Positions 1 to 12,100 of a stretch of 64,000 bases of DNA are shown here, in pieces (positions within the stretch are counted from its first letter, which is position 1; each line of letters begins with the position of its first letter). A program made the translations under genes and the position numbers. The stretch comes from Tachypleus tridentatus (Eukaryota; Arthropoda; Merostomata; Xiphosura; Limulidae), in contig NC_134827.1 in assembly GCF_004210375.1 (NCBI RefSeq), positions 106,873,285 through 106,937,284 of the forward strand, written 5' to 3'. The notes below the pieces were generated by a model, which was given only the letters and a program-made list of their open reading frames with translations, did no database searches and was not told the origin of the DNA.

Positions 1-361
1 ATTTAGCCGATGTGAGCGTGCGCAACTTAGAAGGGTCAGGTTAGATCAGACCTCTTCCTCTGCTGCTAACTTGTAAAAAAAAATGTATGAACACAGTTTA
101 AAACATGGCACCTCCCGAGTGCCAAGGAGACAGCTAACACGCAACCTGATGTCAGTTTTGGGTTCGGCTGCTCTGAAAAACTTACTTTTAAGCCCCCTTG
201 CGGGCGCATTTCGGCCTCGCTGGGGGGAGTACATCCCCCTACGCCACACATGGTAAGCACCGCCCCGACGCCAACTTTTGTTCTGTTAGCTTTAGAATTG
301 TAGAAAGTATTAATAGAATATAATGTACTCGGGATGGGAAAAGGATGACAGATTCTGGTTC
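1..361. other. Intergenic, GC-richer block
   Basis: No gene recognised. About 100-290 is clearly more GC-rich than the surroundings and is open in two minus-strand frames of 64 and 67 codons, both with proline- and cysteine-containing peptides. I do not recognise the product. It could be a piece of a dispersed repeat. Confidence 0.4.
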
Positions 362-600
362 AGGTTTGGTTTGGTTTTGAATTTCGCGCAAAGCTACACG
401 AGGGCTATATGCGCCAGCCGTCCCTAATTTAGCAATGTAAGACTAGAGGGAAGACAGCTAGTCATCACCACCCGCCTCCAACTCTTGGGCTACTCTTTTA
501 CCAACGAATAGTGGGATTGGCCGTAACATTATAATGCCCCCACGGCTGAAAGGGCGAGCATGTTCGGTGCGACCGGAATTCGAATCCGCGACCCTCTGGC
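362..600 (-). mobile_element. tRNA-derived SINE, head-truncated
   Basis: Reverse copy of the main SINE family. The tail (GAATTTCGCGCAAAGCTAC as read on +), the conserved core and the box-B-like GATTCGAA region are all present. The match stops inside the tRNA-like head, before box A. Confidence 0.85.
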
Positions 601-718
601 TCAGTGACCCCGAAAAGCCACTCTTAGGTTTTCTCACAATGACCCTCAGTCCACCCTGCAACTCTGGTTCTGCCAACGTAAGAGCCGTGGGAGGAAGTAA
701 TTTAACGTACATAGAACC

Positions 719-792
719 AAAGCATGTTTGGTGTGACGAGGATTCGAATCCGCGACCTTCATATTGCAAGTCGAGCACCCCCTAACCACCTG
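719..792 (-). mobile_element. SINE head fragment
   Basis: Only the tRNA-like head of the main SINE family remains (box B and box A regions). It lies about 120 bp beyond the previous truncated copy. The 601-718 stretch between them is unmatched, so this may be one SINE interrupted by an insertion or two separate fragments. Confidence 0.7.
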
Positions 793-907
793 AAATATCT
801 CAAAGTGTCCAAAGCATTAGCGAATTTGTTTGGACTCGTTTATGGACGCCGTGAAAAAGTCAAAAGTGGAAACACATCTTGCTGATACGTGTCCAAGAAC
901 CAGGTTT

Positions 908-1003
908 TAAACCTGAAAGGGCGAGTATCTTTGGTGCGACAAGGATTCGAACCCGCGGCCCTCTGATTACGAATCGATTGCCTTAACCACGTGGCCATGC
1001 AGG
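908..1003 (-). mobile_element. SINE head fragment
   Basis: The tRNA-like head of the main SINE family on the minus strand, with GGATTCGAACCC (box B) and GGCCATGC at the 5' end. The core and tail are absent. Confidence 0.75.
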
Positions 1004-2551
1004 GGCTGTACAGAGAAGGACTAATTTATTTTTTAGTATTTCGCATAAACGTTATGTACATTTGGAAACGTTCTTAAGTATTGCTCAAGAGGCATTTTGA
1101 CTCTTGTATATTGTTGAAATATTCTTCTGAATAAATCTTTATAGATTGAAACACGCAAATTCGAGATCTTTTTGTTAGCCTCCTGAGCTGAAAAAACGAG
1201 TTTTAATTTGGGCAATTTCAAAATTGAAATGCACTGTGGGTAAAACGTGCGGGATATTATACAGGTGTAGTCAATGGATTTCGATTGGTTAAAATTTGGT
1301 GACGTTACTCCAATATGTCCCCTTGGTAACCAATGAATCGTGATTGAGAAGTTCAGTCAATGATTATAATATTTATACACGTGCAATATCAAACGTGAAG
1401 CGCGTGCATTCTCGATTTGGTTTTATTACTCATCACGACCTATACCAACCCACCCTCAACTGTAATTGTTCTCCCAAATTAACGCATCGTATATTTGTGT
1501 GGAAGTATTTTAAAACAGAGTAGAAACATAGTATGGAGAAGTTAAATTAGAATTTAAATAGGGGAGAGGAATGATAGGGCGAAATGTGGTAAATATTTAA
1601 ATAACTCCTTAACAATAAGGGTGAAGTCCACCTTGAGATCTAGCAATTGTCCACCTACGTAATGGATTCCATAGACCTTCGATATGTTCGTTTTTGTTAA
1701 GCTGACTTCAGTAATCACAGGATAATTGCGCGATCTATATTCACTTCGTCACTGGCACACGAGTAACTTAACGAACGAAATTTCAAACCGCTGAGTCGTG
1801 AAAACTTGATACATGAGTGGTGATGTTCCCTGATGGGTAAACGTTTGTAAATTATAGAAACCTAAAACAATGAGGGGAAAAGTTAAAAAGTAAATTCGGC
1901 ATTTTAAAGTTCTCGAACTCTCTGACGTAAATATTAATTTGAAGGATGAATCGAACATGCTTCAGAAAGAGTCAGTATAAATGACGTCATTTAGAATGTA
2001 TTCGTCACCTCTCCACCACGAGCGCTTCCTGCTCGATTCCTCAGTTAACATTGAAGTGTTACGATATTATGTCCACTTCATTTCTCACGGTTAAATGACA
2101 CGAAAATCTACAAACACAAATAACTATTTTAATAAACGATTCTGCGGCTGAGAGACCTCAGATAAGAAAAATGGACGGATCAGGTATATGTTTGTCTTTC
2201 ACGCTACGCTAACTGTCAATATAGATGTTTACGACAAACAGTGTTTGTGGAAGGAACTCGAAGAATCACAGCGTCGATTACAAGACAACCAACCACTTTT
2301 CCTTCACCATGAAACCGATAAAAATTTCCATTAAGTCTTTCCGTGAAAGAGATCTCTACGGTTGAATAATCTGTTAAGGCCTAACGGGGTCATTTCTTTG
2401 TGAAGCAGTTTATTGGTTGTTTTCCCGAAACTGGTGAAACTCTGAAACAAGAACAAACTAACCGAACCAGGGTGTGTTGGAACGAGTGTATACTGATTTG
2501 GAATATACACAACAGTACAAAATGATTGAGGAAGGGATATATTCAGGAAAC
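1004..2551. other. Intergenic, no gene recognised
   Basis: Only short ORFs without recognisable domains. The 1240-1440 part carries several CCAAT/ATTGG motifs (1284-1288, 1329-1333), a TGACGT-like element and a TATTTATA run, so it resembles a promoter, but no attached exon is evident. Confidence 0.4.
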
Positions 2552-2665
2552 TTGTTGTTGTTGTTGTTGAATTAAACACAAAGCTATACAATGGGCTATC
2601 TGTGCTCTGCCCACCACGGGTATCGAAACCGGGTTTTAGCGTTGCAAGTCCTCAGACATGCCGTT
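2552..2665 (-). mobile_element. Second SINE family (Val-like head)
   Basis: A short tRNA-derived SINE with a (TTG)n tail on +, a CACAAAGCTATACAATGGGC 3' module and a tRNA-like head whose anticodon loop resembles C-T-T(G/A)C-A-A. The same family recurs at 7.1, 39.5, 49.9 and 61.3 kb. Confidence 0.8.
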
Positions 2666-3220
2666 TGGACATATTAAAGAAACAATTCACCAAAAAACAA
2701 AACGAAAGGTTCGACTTTATAGACCATTATTAGTAAAGAAACGAACCTTCTGATTTCATCATAACCAAGAAAAACCAATATCTACCCAGTTTACTAACTG
2801 ACCAGTTCTTAAACAGACGAATTTTGACATATGATTCAAGTTGTGTATTATTACAGTTTAAAATAACTATTAACCGAATAAACGAATTATCTCAACTTGC
2901 AGTTTCTAGTCGTAGTAAACATAGAAAAACACGCACAACAGTTTTAGTTGTTTCAGAGAAATATTTGATTTATGAAGAGATTCTACAAGTTTCGCTATGT
3001 GTCGCCATCATCGGGAATAAGAGATAAAAAACTGGGTTTTAATTTATACACACACGTCCTTAACATCACTTCGACCTTGAATACGATTAGAAACAATTGC
3101 CATCAAGCCTACTTATAATTATCCGTATTTGACATTATTTACGGATGACAAAAACATTCATGTCTTTGAGCTGAAAAATTAAACAACATTTTTAATTATC
3201 AAACAGAATTATCATTTCAG
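2666..3220. other. Intergenic, nothing recognised
   Basis: AT-rich sequence with one 67-codon plus-strand ORF (2824-3027) that has no recognisable domain. A candidate splice acceptor (TTTCAG) ends at 3220, directly before the 33-bp repeat. Confidence 0.35.
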
Positions 3221-3830
3221 AAGGTGAGAAAAACATTGGAAGTTTGACGGACGATAATGTGGAAAACATTGGAAGTTTGGCGGAAGATAATGTGGAAAAC
3301 ATTGGAAGTTTGGTGGACGATAATGTGGAAAACATTGGAAGTTTAACGGACGATAATGTGGAAAACATTGAAGTTTAACAGACGATAATGTGGAAAACGT
3401 TGGAAGTTTGATGGACGATAATGTGGAAAACATTGGAAGTTTGGCGGACGATAATGTGGAAAACATTGGAAGTTTGACGGACGATAATGTGGAAAACATT
3501 GGAAGTTTGGCGGACGATAATGTGGAAAACATTGGAAGTTTGATGGACGATAATGTGGAAAACATTGGAAGTTTGGCAGACGATAATGTGGAAAACATTG
3601 GAAGTTCGGCAGACGATAATGTGGAAAACATTGGAAGTTCGGCAGACGATAATGTGGAAAACATTGGAAGTTTGACGGACGATAATGTGGAAACCACTGG
3701 AAGTTTGACGGACGATAATGTAAAAAACATTGGAAGTTTGATGGACGATAATGTGGAAAACATTGGAAGTTTGGCAGACGATAATGTGGAAAACATTGGA
3801 AGTTTGACGGACGATAATGTCAAAACCTAA
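3221..3830 (+). repeat. 33-bp minisatellite, acidic 11-residue coding-like
   Basis: About 18 tandem copies of a 33-bp unit. Because 33 is a multiple of three, a plus-strand frame reads as an 11-residue acidic repeat (DDNVENIGSLx, where x is Ala, Thr, Met or Val). The frame is open from 3390 to a stop at 3830 (146 codons). Upstream copies are in another frame because one base is missing near 3370. The minus strand is also open (up to 203 codons), so openness alone does not show coding. It could be a decayed repetitive exon or a plain minisatellite. Confidence 0.8.
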
Positions 3831-4367
3831 CATTGATCAGTTGCACATGAAAAAATAATTTAAATTTCAGACAACTGATGCAGCTGACAGAGATCGAAAC
3901 TACACCAGTTTACGCTCTAATATCTGGACAAAATAACTATAACAAAATGATTCCAGTAGATGTTATACAACAGATAACCATAGACAGTTACAAAGACATT
4001 AGAGAAATGGTAAATTATTTAAAGTAATCAGACAAAGGGATCGCAATGATCAGTCCACACAAGGGTAAGTAAGAACACCCACAGACCACAGTTTACTAAA
4101 CAGAAGTAAAATTTCTAGTTACCCATGCTGGTTAGAACAAACACAGGTACAGATCACAAACCAGTTACTAATATCCGAATTACAATAACAATAGAACAAT
4201 GGTAAAATGTTTTTAGCATTCGGACAGAGAGGTCGCAACAACCAGTCCACATAAAATTGAAGAACTGATGGGCCGATGACTCCAGTTTTTACTCACGGTG
4301 AGTAAAAACTGTGGTATTTTTTTTAGAAATTCAGTATGCTAAAGGAGGCAAACCAAAAACAACGTCT
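3831..4367. other. Intergenic, nothing recognised
   Basis: No ORF or repeat of note apart from a short inverted repeat near 4283-4312, where an ACTCACGGTGAGT palindrome is flanked by CAGTTTTT and AAAAACTG. Confidence 0.35.
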
Positions 4368-4465
4368 TTCCTGGTGGCTGAGCGGTAAACTTCAAGGGTT
4401 ATAACATTAAAATGTGAGGCTTGATCCCTAGGTGGATACAGCGCATACAGCCAACTGTGCAGACT
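4368..4465 (+). mobile_element. Third short SINE family copy
   Basis: A tRNA-like head (GGTGGCTGAGCGGTAAAC, then TATAACATTAAAATGTGAG and a box-B-like TTGATCCCT), followed by a short GTGGATACAGCGCAT module. A related copy is at 53.1 kb. Confidence 0.55.
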
Positions 4466-5091
4466 TATTAACTACTTAACAAAACAAGCCGTTAAATTCT
4501 TAAGTAAACCTTAAGGTGACTTAAAATCCGTCGACTTACTTTCTTAATAGTTTTTTAAAACTGTCAATGAGTATCGAATGAAACTCAACGAATCAAAATA
4601 GTGTGAGAGAAATAACTAGGTCAAGGGTGAAGTCAGACATTTAACTCAATGTTATAACGTTACTATAGATACAGATATATCAGGAAAAGAACGAAGTCAA
4701 ACATCTTTTTCTCAATACCAATGTTACTACAGATACACAAACATTCGTTTCTGACAGTCCAGATGTACAATGAACGTCACCTCAGCACAAAACCCCCAGA
4801 ACATTACACATGCTGACCGAGACCTCCAGAACTCCCACCATAAAAAAAAAACTATAGATATTGAGTACGTTAAAAGTTTTGTGCATTTTTACAGTTCGTT
4901 ACCTAAAAACTTCATACAGCTCCCGGGGGTCCGCGGTCCCCAGTTTAGGAACCCCTGATCTAACCTATACTGTTTCTACTTCGTATCATCTATCTTGGGA
5001 AATAATGTTATTACGTTAGTCCTGTAATGTGAAATTAAATAGCTTATATATTTAAAAACTGAAAGGATATTAAACAAAATCAGTTTGTATG
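4466..5091. other. Intergenic, nothing recognised
   Basis: AT-rich, with an imperfect doublet of CAGATACA(C/T)A-type segments at 4640-4760. A 62-codon ORF (4770-4958) has no recognisable domain. Confidence 0.35.
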
Positions 5092-5368
5092 TGGCCCGGC
5101 ATGGCCAGGTTGGTTAAGGCGTGCGACTCGTAATCTGAGGGTCGCGGGTTCGCATCCACGTCGCGCCAAACATGCTCGCCCTTCCAGCTGTGTTGCGTTA
5201 TAATGTGACGGTCAATCCCACTATTCGTTGGTTAAAGAGTAGCCCAAGAGTTGGCGGTGGGTGGTGATGACTAGCTGCCTTCTCTCTAGTCTTACACAGC
5301 TAAATTAGGGACGGCTAGCGCAGATAGCCCTCGAGTAGCTTTGCGCGAAATTCAAAAACAAAACAAAT
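5092..5368 (+). mobile_element. Full-length tRNA-derived SINE
   Basis: A near-complete copy. It has the GGCCCGGCATGGCC start, box A (TGGTTAAGGC), an anticodon loop CTCGTAA, box B (GGGTTCGCATCC), the conserved core (GATGACTAGCTGCC; AAATTAGGGACGGCTAGC) and an A-rich tail. The loop suggests a tRNA-Thr(CGT)-like ancestor, which is inference. Confidence 0.9.
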
Positions 5369-7145
5369 AGTTTTATAATAGGTACAACATTAATATCAGT
5401 AGATTACGACACGTTAGGCGTTATTTGTCACTGTGCATTTTTAATCGTAGAAAGTTTTATACATTGCGACAGAAAACAACTCAAAAACTGCCACAAACTA
5501 AGCTACACAGCTCGTTAAAACTAAACATATCAAGAAATTCGCCAGCAATAACTGGCAGTTGACCATAAGATGTTCAACCTTTTAACATTCTGGTTTTAAG
5601 AACATCCGAAACACACGTTTGATTTATATGCAGTATCAATTATTATAATCAAAATTTATTATATTACTTAAGGACAAATTAAACCTAAACACATTTACAA
5701 ATTACTTATAAAATGTATAATTATGTTTACCAAAGACCGGTTTAATAGAAAGGTAAGTGGCTAAACACGTCGGTAACTCCGATATTTTGTTCTGTTTTCT
5801 CTCGTCGAGCTGTGCTCACAGAGACAAATCAATTTACATATAAAACTAACGTCTACTAAGTTCGCAAAACTAAACCTTAAAGTAACTTCAATTTTTTTTT
5901 TAATTTAAAGAAATGGGTGGATAAAATCAAGTTTGAAAACCTTCGAAGTGAGACACAGATATACTTGCTAAAGTGATAGTTTACAATAAATCAAAATATT
6001 CTATCATTGTAGTGTTTTATATGCGTTTACGATTGATAATAGTAGGGACTTTTTCCAGGGTCGATATCATGCAATCCTACCGATTTGTGACATGCGGTTT
6101 GTTTAAGCGCAAGTATACACAATACACAGTCTGCGCTCAGCATCGTAGTTTTCTTTAACTCAGAGATTCAATCGCTTGACATTTATTTATTATCGTTTAA
6201 AGGGAAAATATCATAGAAAGTAGAAAGCTGTTGTTGCCAAAAGGGGCAACGTGTCTTGCCAAGTGTTGTTTTCTAATCCAATGACAACAGAACGCGTGGA
6301 ACATGTTAAAGTGTAACCCTGCGATTTAAACTAAAAATAAATGGTGACTTTTAGTTTCTCGACCAGGAAGTTTAAAAAAAAAACAGCGACCAGTGATTTG
6401 TTCTGAAACAAAGGATGCAAAATTCAAGAAACTACTACTAATTATATGAATTTGTGATTGAAATTAAGGTAGTTTATGTCACAAGATGACAGCCACACTA
6501 TTCCTCAGAAATATCCAGTACCCGACGAGACCTTTCGTATACTACCAAAACTCAATAGGCTGGCCGGAATACCACAAACAGATACTATTTAAATCACAAC
6601 CTTAGGATACAGCTGTTACGATGCGAACTAAACAACGCACTCTAATCTAGTAAGTGAGATGCAATTATTATCAATTAATTTAATTAATTAAACATATCAG
6701 AAGTAGAATAAAAATTATGAACACAAAGTTATTTATTTTACTGGAATAAACGTTAAACTGTCAGGCTTAATGCGACGACATAATAATCATACGTAATACG
6801 TCGTTTCACCAAAGAGTCGTGCTAGGTTACCAGTTATGGTTGGTTAAACGTTCACAATTTCTAATTCATTAGAAAAATTAATTATGATAATTTTAGACTG
6901 CTGTACTATAAGGTTATGTATCTACTTACCACTTAGGCTATTAAATCACGAATGTTGTATCACCATCAATCTATATTAGATACATGTATTGAATATCTCA
7001 CTCTCTGCGTATGGAAACACACACGGTACTAAATGAAAATGCCACTCCACGTGCCCTGCGACTCACGTGCCAAATCGCTATCTTTCACAGCGACCCCTAC
7101 AAGCCGAATTTCTTTACATCTACGTATTACTCCAAACATCTTCGT
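5369..7145. other. Intergenic, nothing recognised
   Basis: AT-rich. The longest ORF is 61 codons (5973-6158) with no domain. No tandem repeats or mobile elements recognised. Confidence 0.35.
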
Positions 7146-7268
7146 CCCCTAGTGGCTCAGCGGTATGTCTGCGGACTTACAACGCTAAAAACCGGGTTTC
7201 GATACCCGCGGTGGGCAGAGCATAGATAGCCCATTGTGTAGTTTCGTGCATAATTCAACAACAACCAA
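7146..7268 (+). mobile_element. Val-like SINE, plus strand
   Basis: A tRNA-like head with box A (GTGGCTCAGCGGTATGTC), loop CTTACAA (anticodon TAC, Val-like), box B (GGTTTCGATACCC), the module GGGCAGAGCATAGATAGCCC and a tail of (CAA)n. Part of an apparent 72-codon ORF here is an artefact of the element. Confidence 0.8.
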
Positions 7269-7489
7269 ACATTTTTGTAATATTACTAACAACACGAACA
7301 TACATGAACGAAATTATGATTGTAAGGAACATAATATTTTGTAATTTGCTGATAATAGTTTAATTAGAAATGAATAACAAATGAAATATAAATCATTATT
7401 ATGGACGACTCTCAACTAGAAGCCCAAGGATTAGTATTTTTGCATTTTTTGCAAAGCCACTAAATCTGTTGTCCCAAAGTTTCAAATAT

Positions 7490-7742
7490 GATCTGGTGGT
7501 TAAGATCTCCAGCTGGTAGTTTGCGGGTTATGGGATCAGATCCCTTTATTGAACATGTTTACCCTTCCAGCCATAAGGGAGGTATTATGTGAAGGTCATT
7601 ATTCTATTAGAGCAGTCCAAGATTTGGCGGTAGGTAAAATTTATTATCTGTCTTCCTTCCATTTTTTTACTTCTGAATTAGGTACGAGTATCCGAGATAG
7701 CCTTCATGTGGCTTTTCGCTAAATTCAACAAACAAACAAATG
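7490..7742 (+). mobile_element. Old, diverged SINE
   Basis: Recognisable main-family order (head, CAAACATG-like junction, TTGGCGGTAGGT core, TCCGAGATAGCC, A-rich tail) with many substitutions and small indels. Confidence 0.7.
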
Positions 7743-7980
7743 AGCCGCGAGTATTTTCAAGGTTATAAGTTCTCAGACGTATTTGTGAGCCACTGTGGGC
7801 TTATATACGAGTACTTAACGAGTTTGGTAAGAGACGTAGACATTCTAAAGAAATGGGAACACAAGTTGGTATTATTTACTTCAATGACACCTTATGCACG
7901 TGTCGATGACAGGTTAAAAGGTCATGACAGTGACTCCTAGGATCCGACGTAATCACCCATGTTCATAGTTTTGGATTATT

Positions 7981-8251
7981 GGTTTGGTGTGTTTTGAATT
8001 TCGCGCACAGCTACACGAGGACTATTTGCGCTAGCCGTCCCTAATTTAGCAGTCTAAGACGAGAGGAAAGGCAGCTAGTTATCAACACCCACCGCCAACT
8101 CTTGGGTTACTCTTTTACCAATGAATAGGGAGATTAACCGTCATATTATACCTCCCTCACGTCTGAAAAGGAGAGAATGTTTCGTGGGACAGGGATTCGA
8201 ACCCGCGATCCTCAGATTGCGGGATCTAACCACCTGTCCACGCCAGGCATA
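7981..8251 (-). mobile_element. Full-length SINE, minus strand
   Basis: All modules of the main family are present in reverse: tail with GAATTTCGCGCACAGC, core, GATTCGAACCCGCG (box B) and the head end near GTCCACGCCAGGC. The box A region carries a short deletion. Confidence 0.85.
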
Positions 8252-9186
8252 TTTCCGTGACTAGCATACTAAGTGTTAAAACAATTCTTATATCCACCTC
8301 TTATAACCATCTGGTTATGCCAAGTATCGAATTATTGACGAAAGGAACGACAGACAGCCAGTAAGAACTGTTCCCAAATCATCAGGATGTCTTCCATTGA
8401 ACCACGTCTCGAGCCTCAAATCCTACGACCGCACAATCCGGCACTTAAAATGAAATAACAAAAAACAAAATCAGTATACTCAGGATACCGACAAACAAAG
8501 AATTTCAAGTTTTGTACGTAAAACAAAAACATGAACTAATGTTTAAATCACTGTTCAGAACTTAACATGTACGTAATATCCTATAAATTCTGAGGTATAC
8601 GTACACGTCCTGACGGAAAGAAAACCGAGAAACTGTAGACTTCGCAACCAACTGGCTTGCTTGTCAGAACCGATAACAAGGTCGGCTTAACTCGCTGTCA
8701 ATATGTCACTTCGACCGTTCTACTAGAAGCAAAACCAACTCCATTCAGTACGACGTGTTACAAGCCTTTCGAGCACGTGATTATCTGTGTTACACAACTG
8801 CTCCACCTTAGCAAAATTTCCTCGTGATTTGGTAGAGAACCTGGACATACAACACATAAAAGGTAAACCAAGAGATTTTGTTTCTAAGGGTCTGAGATAG
8901 CTCAGCCAATATACCGTGCGCAAAGAAATGCGTGTAGTGTTACATTGTTTTCCGTAGCAACGACCACATGCAGTATACAAAGTAGTTGCAAATATATAAC
9001 AAAGAAACACGTGCCTATTTTTAAGCGAGCCCAGTTTTTAAACGATTCAGTATTATTTGCTGCTGCCGACGAGACATTTCGCCTATTAACAGAACTCATT
9101 AAGCCAGCTGGAGTACTACAGACAGGTGAAACATCAATTTCAAGAACAAATGTTACAGTGCGAACAATATTAAATACGTTACAATG
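8252..9186. other. Spacer before the 48-bp array
   Basis: No gene recognised. Overlapping short ORFs on both strands at 8723-9187 show no domain. Confidence 0.35.
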
Positions 9187-12100
9187 ACGCCTATTGCTAC
9201 ATGTTCCAACTCCACATCACACTTTCTAACAATAATTCCTCTTGCTACATGTTCCAAATCCACATCACACTTTCTAACAATAATACCTGTTGCTACATGT
9301 TCCAACTCCACATCACACTTTCTAACAATAATACATGTTGCTACATGTTCCAACTCCACATCACACTTTCTAACAATAATACCTGTTGCTACATGTTCCA
9401 ACTCCACATCACACTTTCTAACAATAATACCTGTTGCTACATGTTCCAACTCCACATCACACTTTCTAACAATAATACCTGTTGCTACATGTTCCAACTC
9501 CACATCACATTTTCTAACAATAATACCTGTTGCTACATGTTCCAACTCCACATCACACTTTCTAACAATAATACATGTTGCTACATGTTCCAACTCCACA
9601 TCACACTTTCTAACAATAATACCTCTTGCTACATGTTCCAACTCCACATCACACTTTCTAACAATAATACCTGTTCCTACATGTTCCAACTCCACATCAC
9701 ACTTTCTAACAATAATACCTCTTGCTACATGTTCCAACTTCACATCACACTTTATAACAATAATACCTGTTGCTACATGTTCCAACTTCACATCACACTT
9801 TCTAAAATTAATACATGTTGCTACATGTTCCAACTCCACATCACACTTTCTAACAATAATACTTGTTGCTACATGTTCCAACTCCACATCACACTTTCTA
9901 ACAATAATACCTGTTGCTACATGTTCCAACTCCACATCACACTTTCTAACAATAATACATGTTGCTACATGTTCCAACTCCACATCACACTCTCTAACAA
10001 TAATACTTGTTGCTACATGTTCAAACTCCACATCACATTTTCTAACAATAATACATGTTGCTACATGTTTCCAACTCCACATCACACTTTCTAACAATAA
10101 TACATGTTGCTACATGTTCCAACTCCACATCACACTTTCTAACAATAATACATGTTGCTACATGTTCCAACTCCACATCACACTTTCTAACAATAATACT
10201 TGTTGCTACATGTTCAAACTCCACATCACATTTTCTAACAATAATACATGTTGCTACATGTTCCAACTCCACATCACACTTTCTAACAATAATACATGTT
10301 GCTACATGTTCCAACTCCACATCACACTTTCTAACAATAATACCTGTTGCTACATGTTCCAACTCCACATCACACTTTCTAACAATAATACCTGTTGCTA
10401 CATGTTCCAACTCCACATCACACTTTCTAACAATAATACATGTTGCTACATGTTCCAACTCCACATCACACTTTCTAACAATAATACCTCTTGCTACATG
10501 TTCCAACTCCACATCACACTTTCTAACAATAATACCTGTTCCTACATGTTCCAACTCCACATCACACTTTCTAACAATAATACCTCTTGCTACATGTTCC
10601 AACTCCACATCACACTTTCTGACAATAATACTTGTTGCTATATGTTCCAACTCCACATCACACTTTATGACAATAATACTTGTTGCTATATGTTCCAACT
10701 CCACATCACACTTTCTAACAATAATACATGTTGCTACATGTTCCAACTCCACATCACACTTTATAACAATAATACATGTTGCTACATGTTCCAACTCCAC
10801 ATCACACTTTATAACAATAATACATGTTGCTACATGTTCCAACTGCACATCACACATTCTAACAATAATACATGTTGCTACATGTTCCAACTCCACATCA
10901 CACTTTATAACAATAATACATGTTGCTACATGTTCCAACTCCACATCACACTTTCTAACAATAATACATGTTGCTACATGTTCCAACTCCACATCACACT
11001 TTATAACAATAATACATGTTGCTACATGTTCCAACTGCACATCACACATTCTAACAATAATACATGTTGCTACATGTTCCAACTTTACATCACACTTTCT
11101 AACAATAATACATGTTGCTACATGTTCCAACTGCACATCACACATTCTAACAATAATACATGTTGCTACATGTTCCAACTCCACATCACACTTTCTAACA
11201 ATAATACATGCTGCTACATGTTCCAACTCCACATCACACTTTCTAACAATAATACATGTTGCTAGATGTTCCAACTCCACATCACACATTCTAACAATAA
11301 TACATTTTGCTACATGTTCCAACTGCACATCACACTTTCTAACAATAATACATGTTGCTACATGTTCCAACTCCACATCACACTTTCTAACAATAATACA
11401 TGTTGCTACATGTTCCAACTGCACATCACACATTCTAACAATAATACATGTTGCTACATGTTCCAACTGCACATCACACTTTCTAACAATAATACATGTT
11501 GCTACATGTTCCAATTCCACATCACACTTTCTAACAATAATACATGTTGCTACATGTTCCAACTCCACATCACACTTTCTAACAATAATACCTGTTGCTA
11601 CATGTTCCAACTCCACATCACACTTTCTAACAATAATACATGTTGCTACATGTTCCAACTCCACATCACACTTTCTAACAATAATACATGTTGCTACATG
11701 TTCCAACTCCACATCACACTTTCTAACAATAATACATGTTGCTACATGTTCCAACTCCACATCACACATTCTAACAATAATACATGTTGCTACATGTTCC
11801 AACTGCACATCACACTTTCTAACAATAATACATGTTGCTACATGTTCCAACTCCACATCACACTTTCTAACAATAATACATGTTGCTACATGTTCCAACT
11901 CCACATCACACATTCTAACAATAATACATGTTGCTACATGTTCCAACTCCACATCACACTTTCTAACAATAATACATGTTGCTACATGTTCCAACTCCAC
12001 ATCACACTTTATAACAATAATACATGTTGCTACATGTTCCAACTCCACATCACACTTTATAACAATAATACATGTTGCTACATGTTCCAACTCCACATCA

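Noticed and set aside
5092-5170. Genuine tRNA gene (box A, box B, anticodon CGT)
   Set aside because: The anticodon stem pairs poorly, and the same head is followed by the same core and A-rich tail at many sites. It is the promoter head of a SINE.
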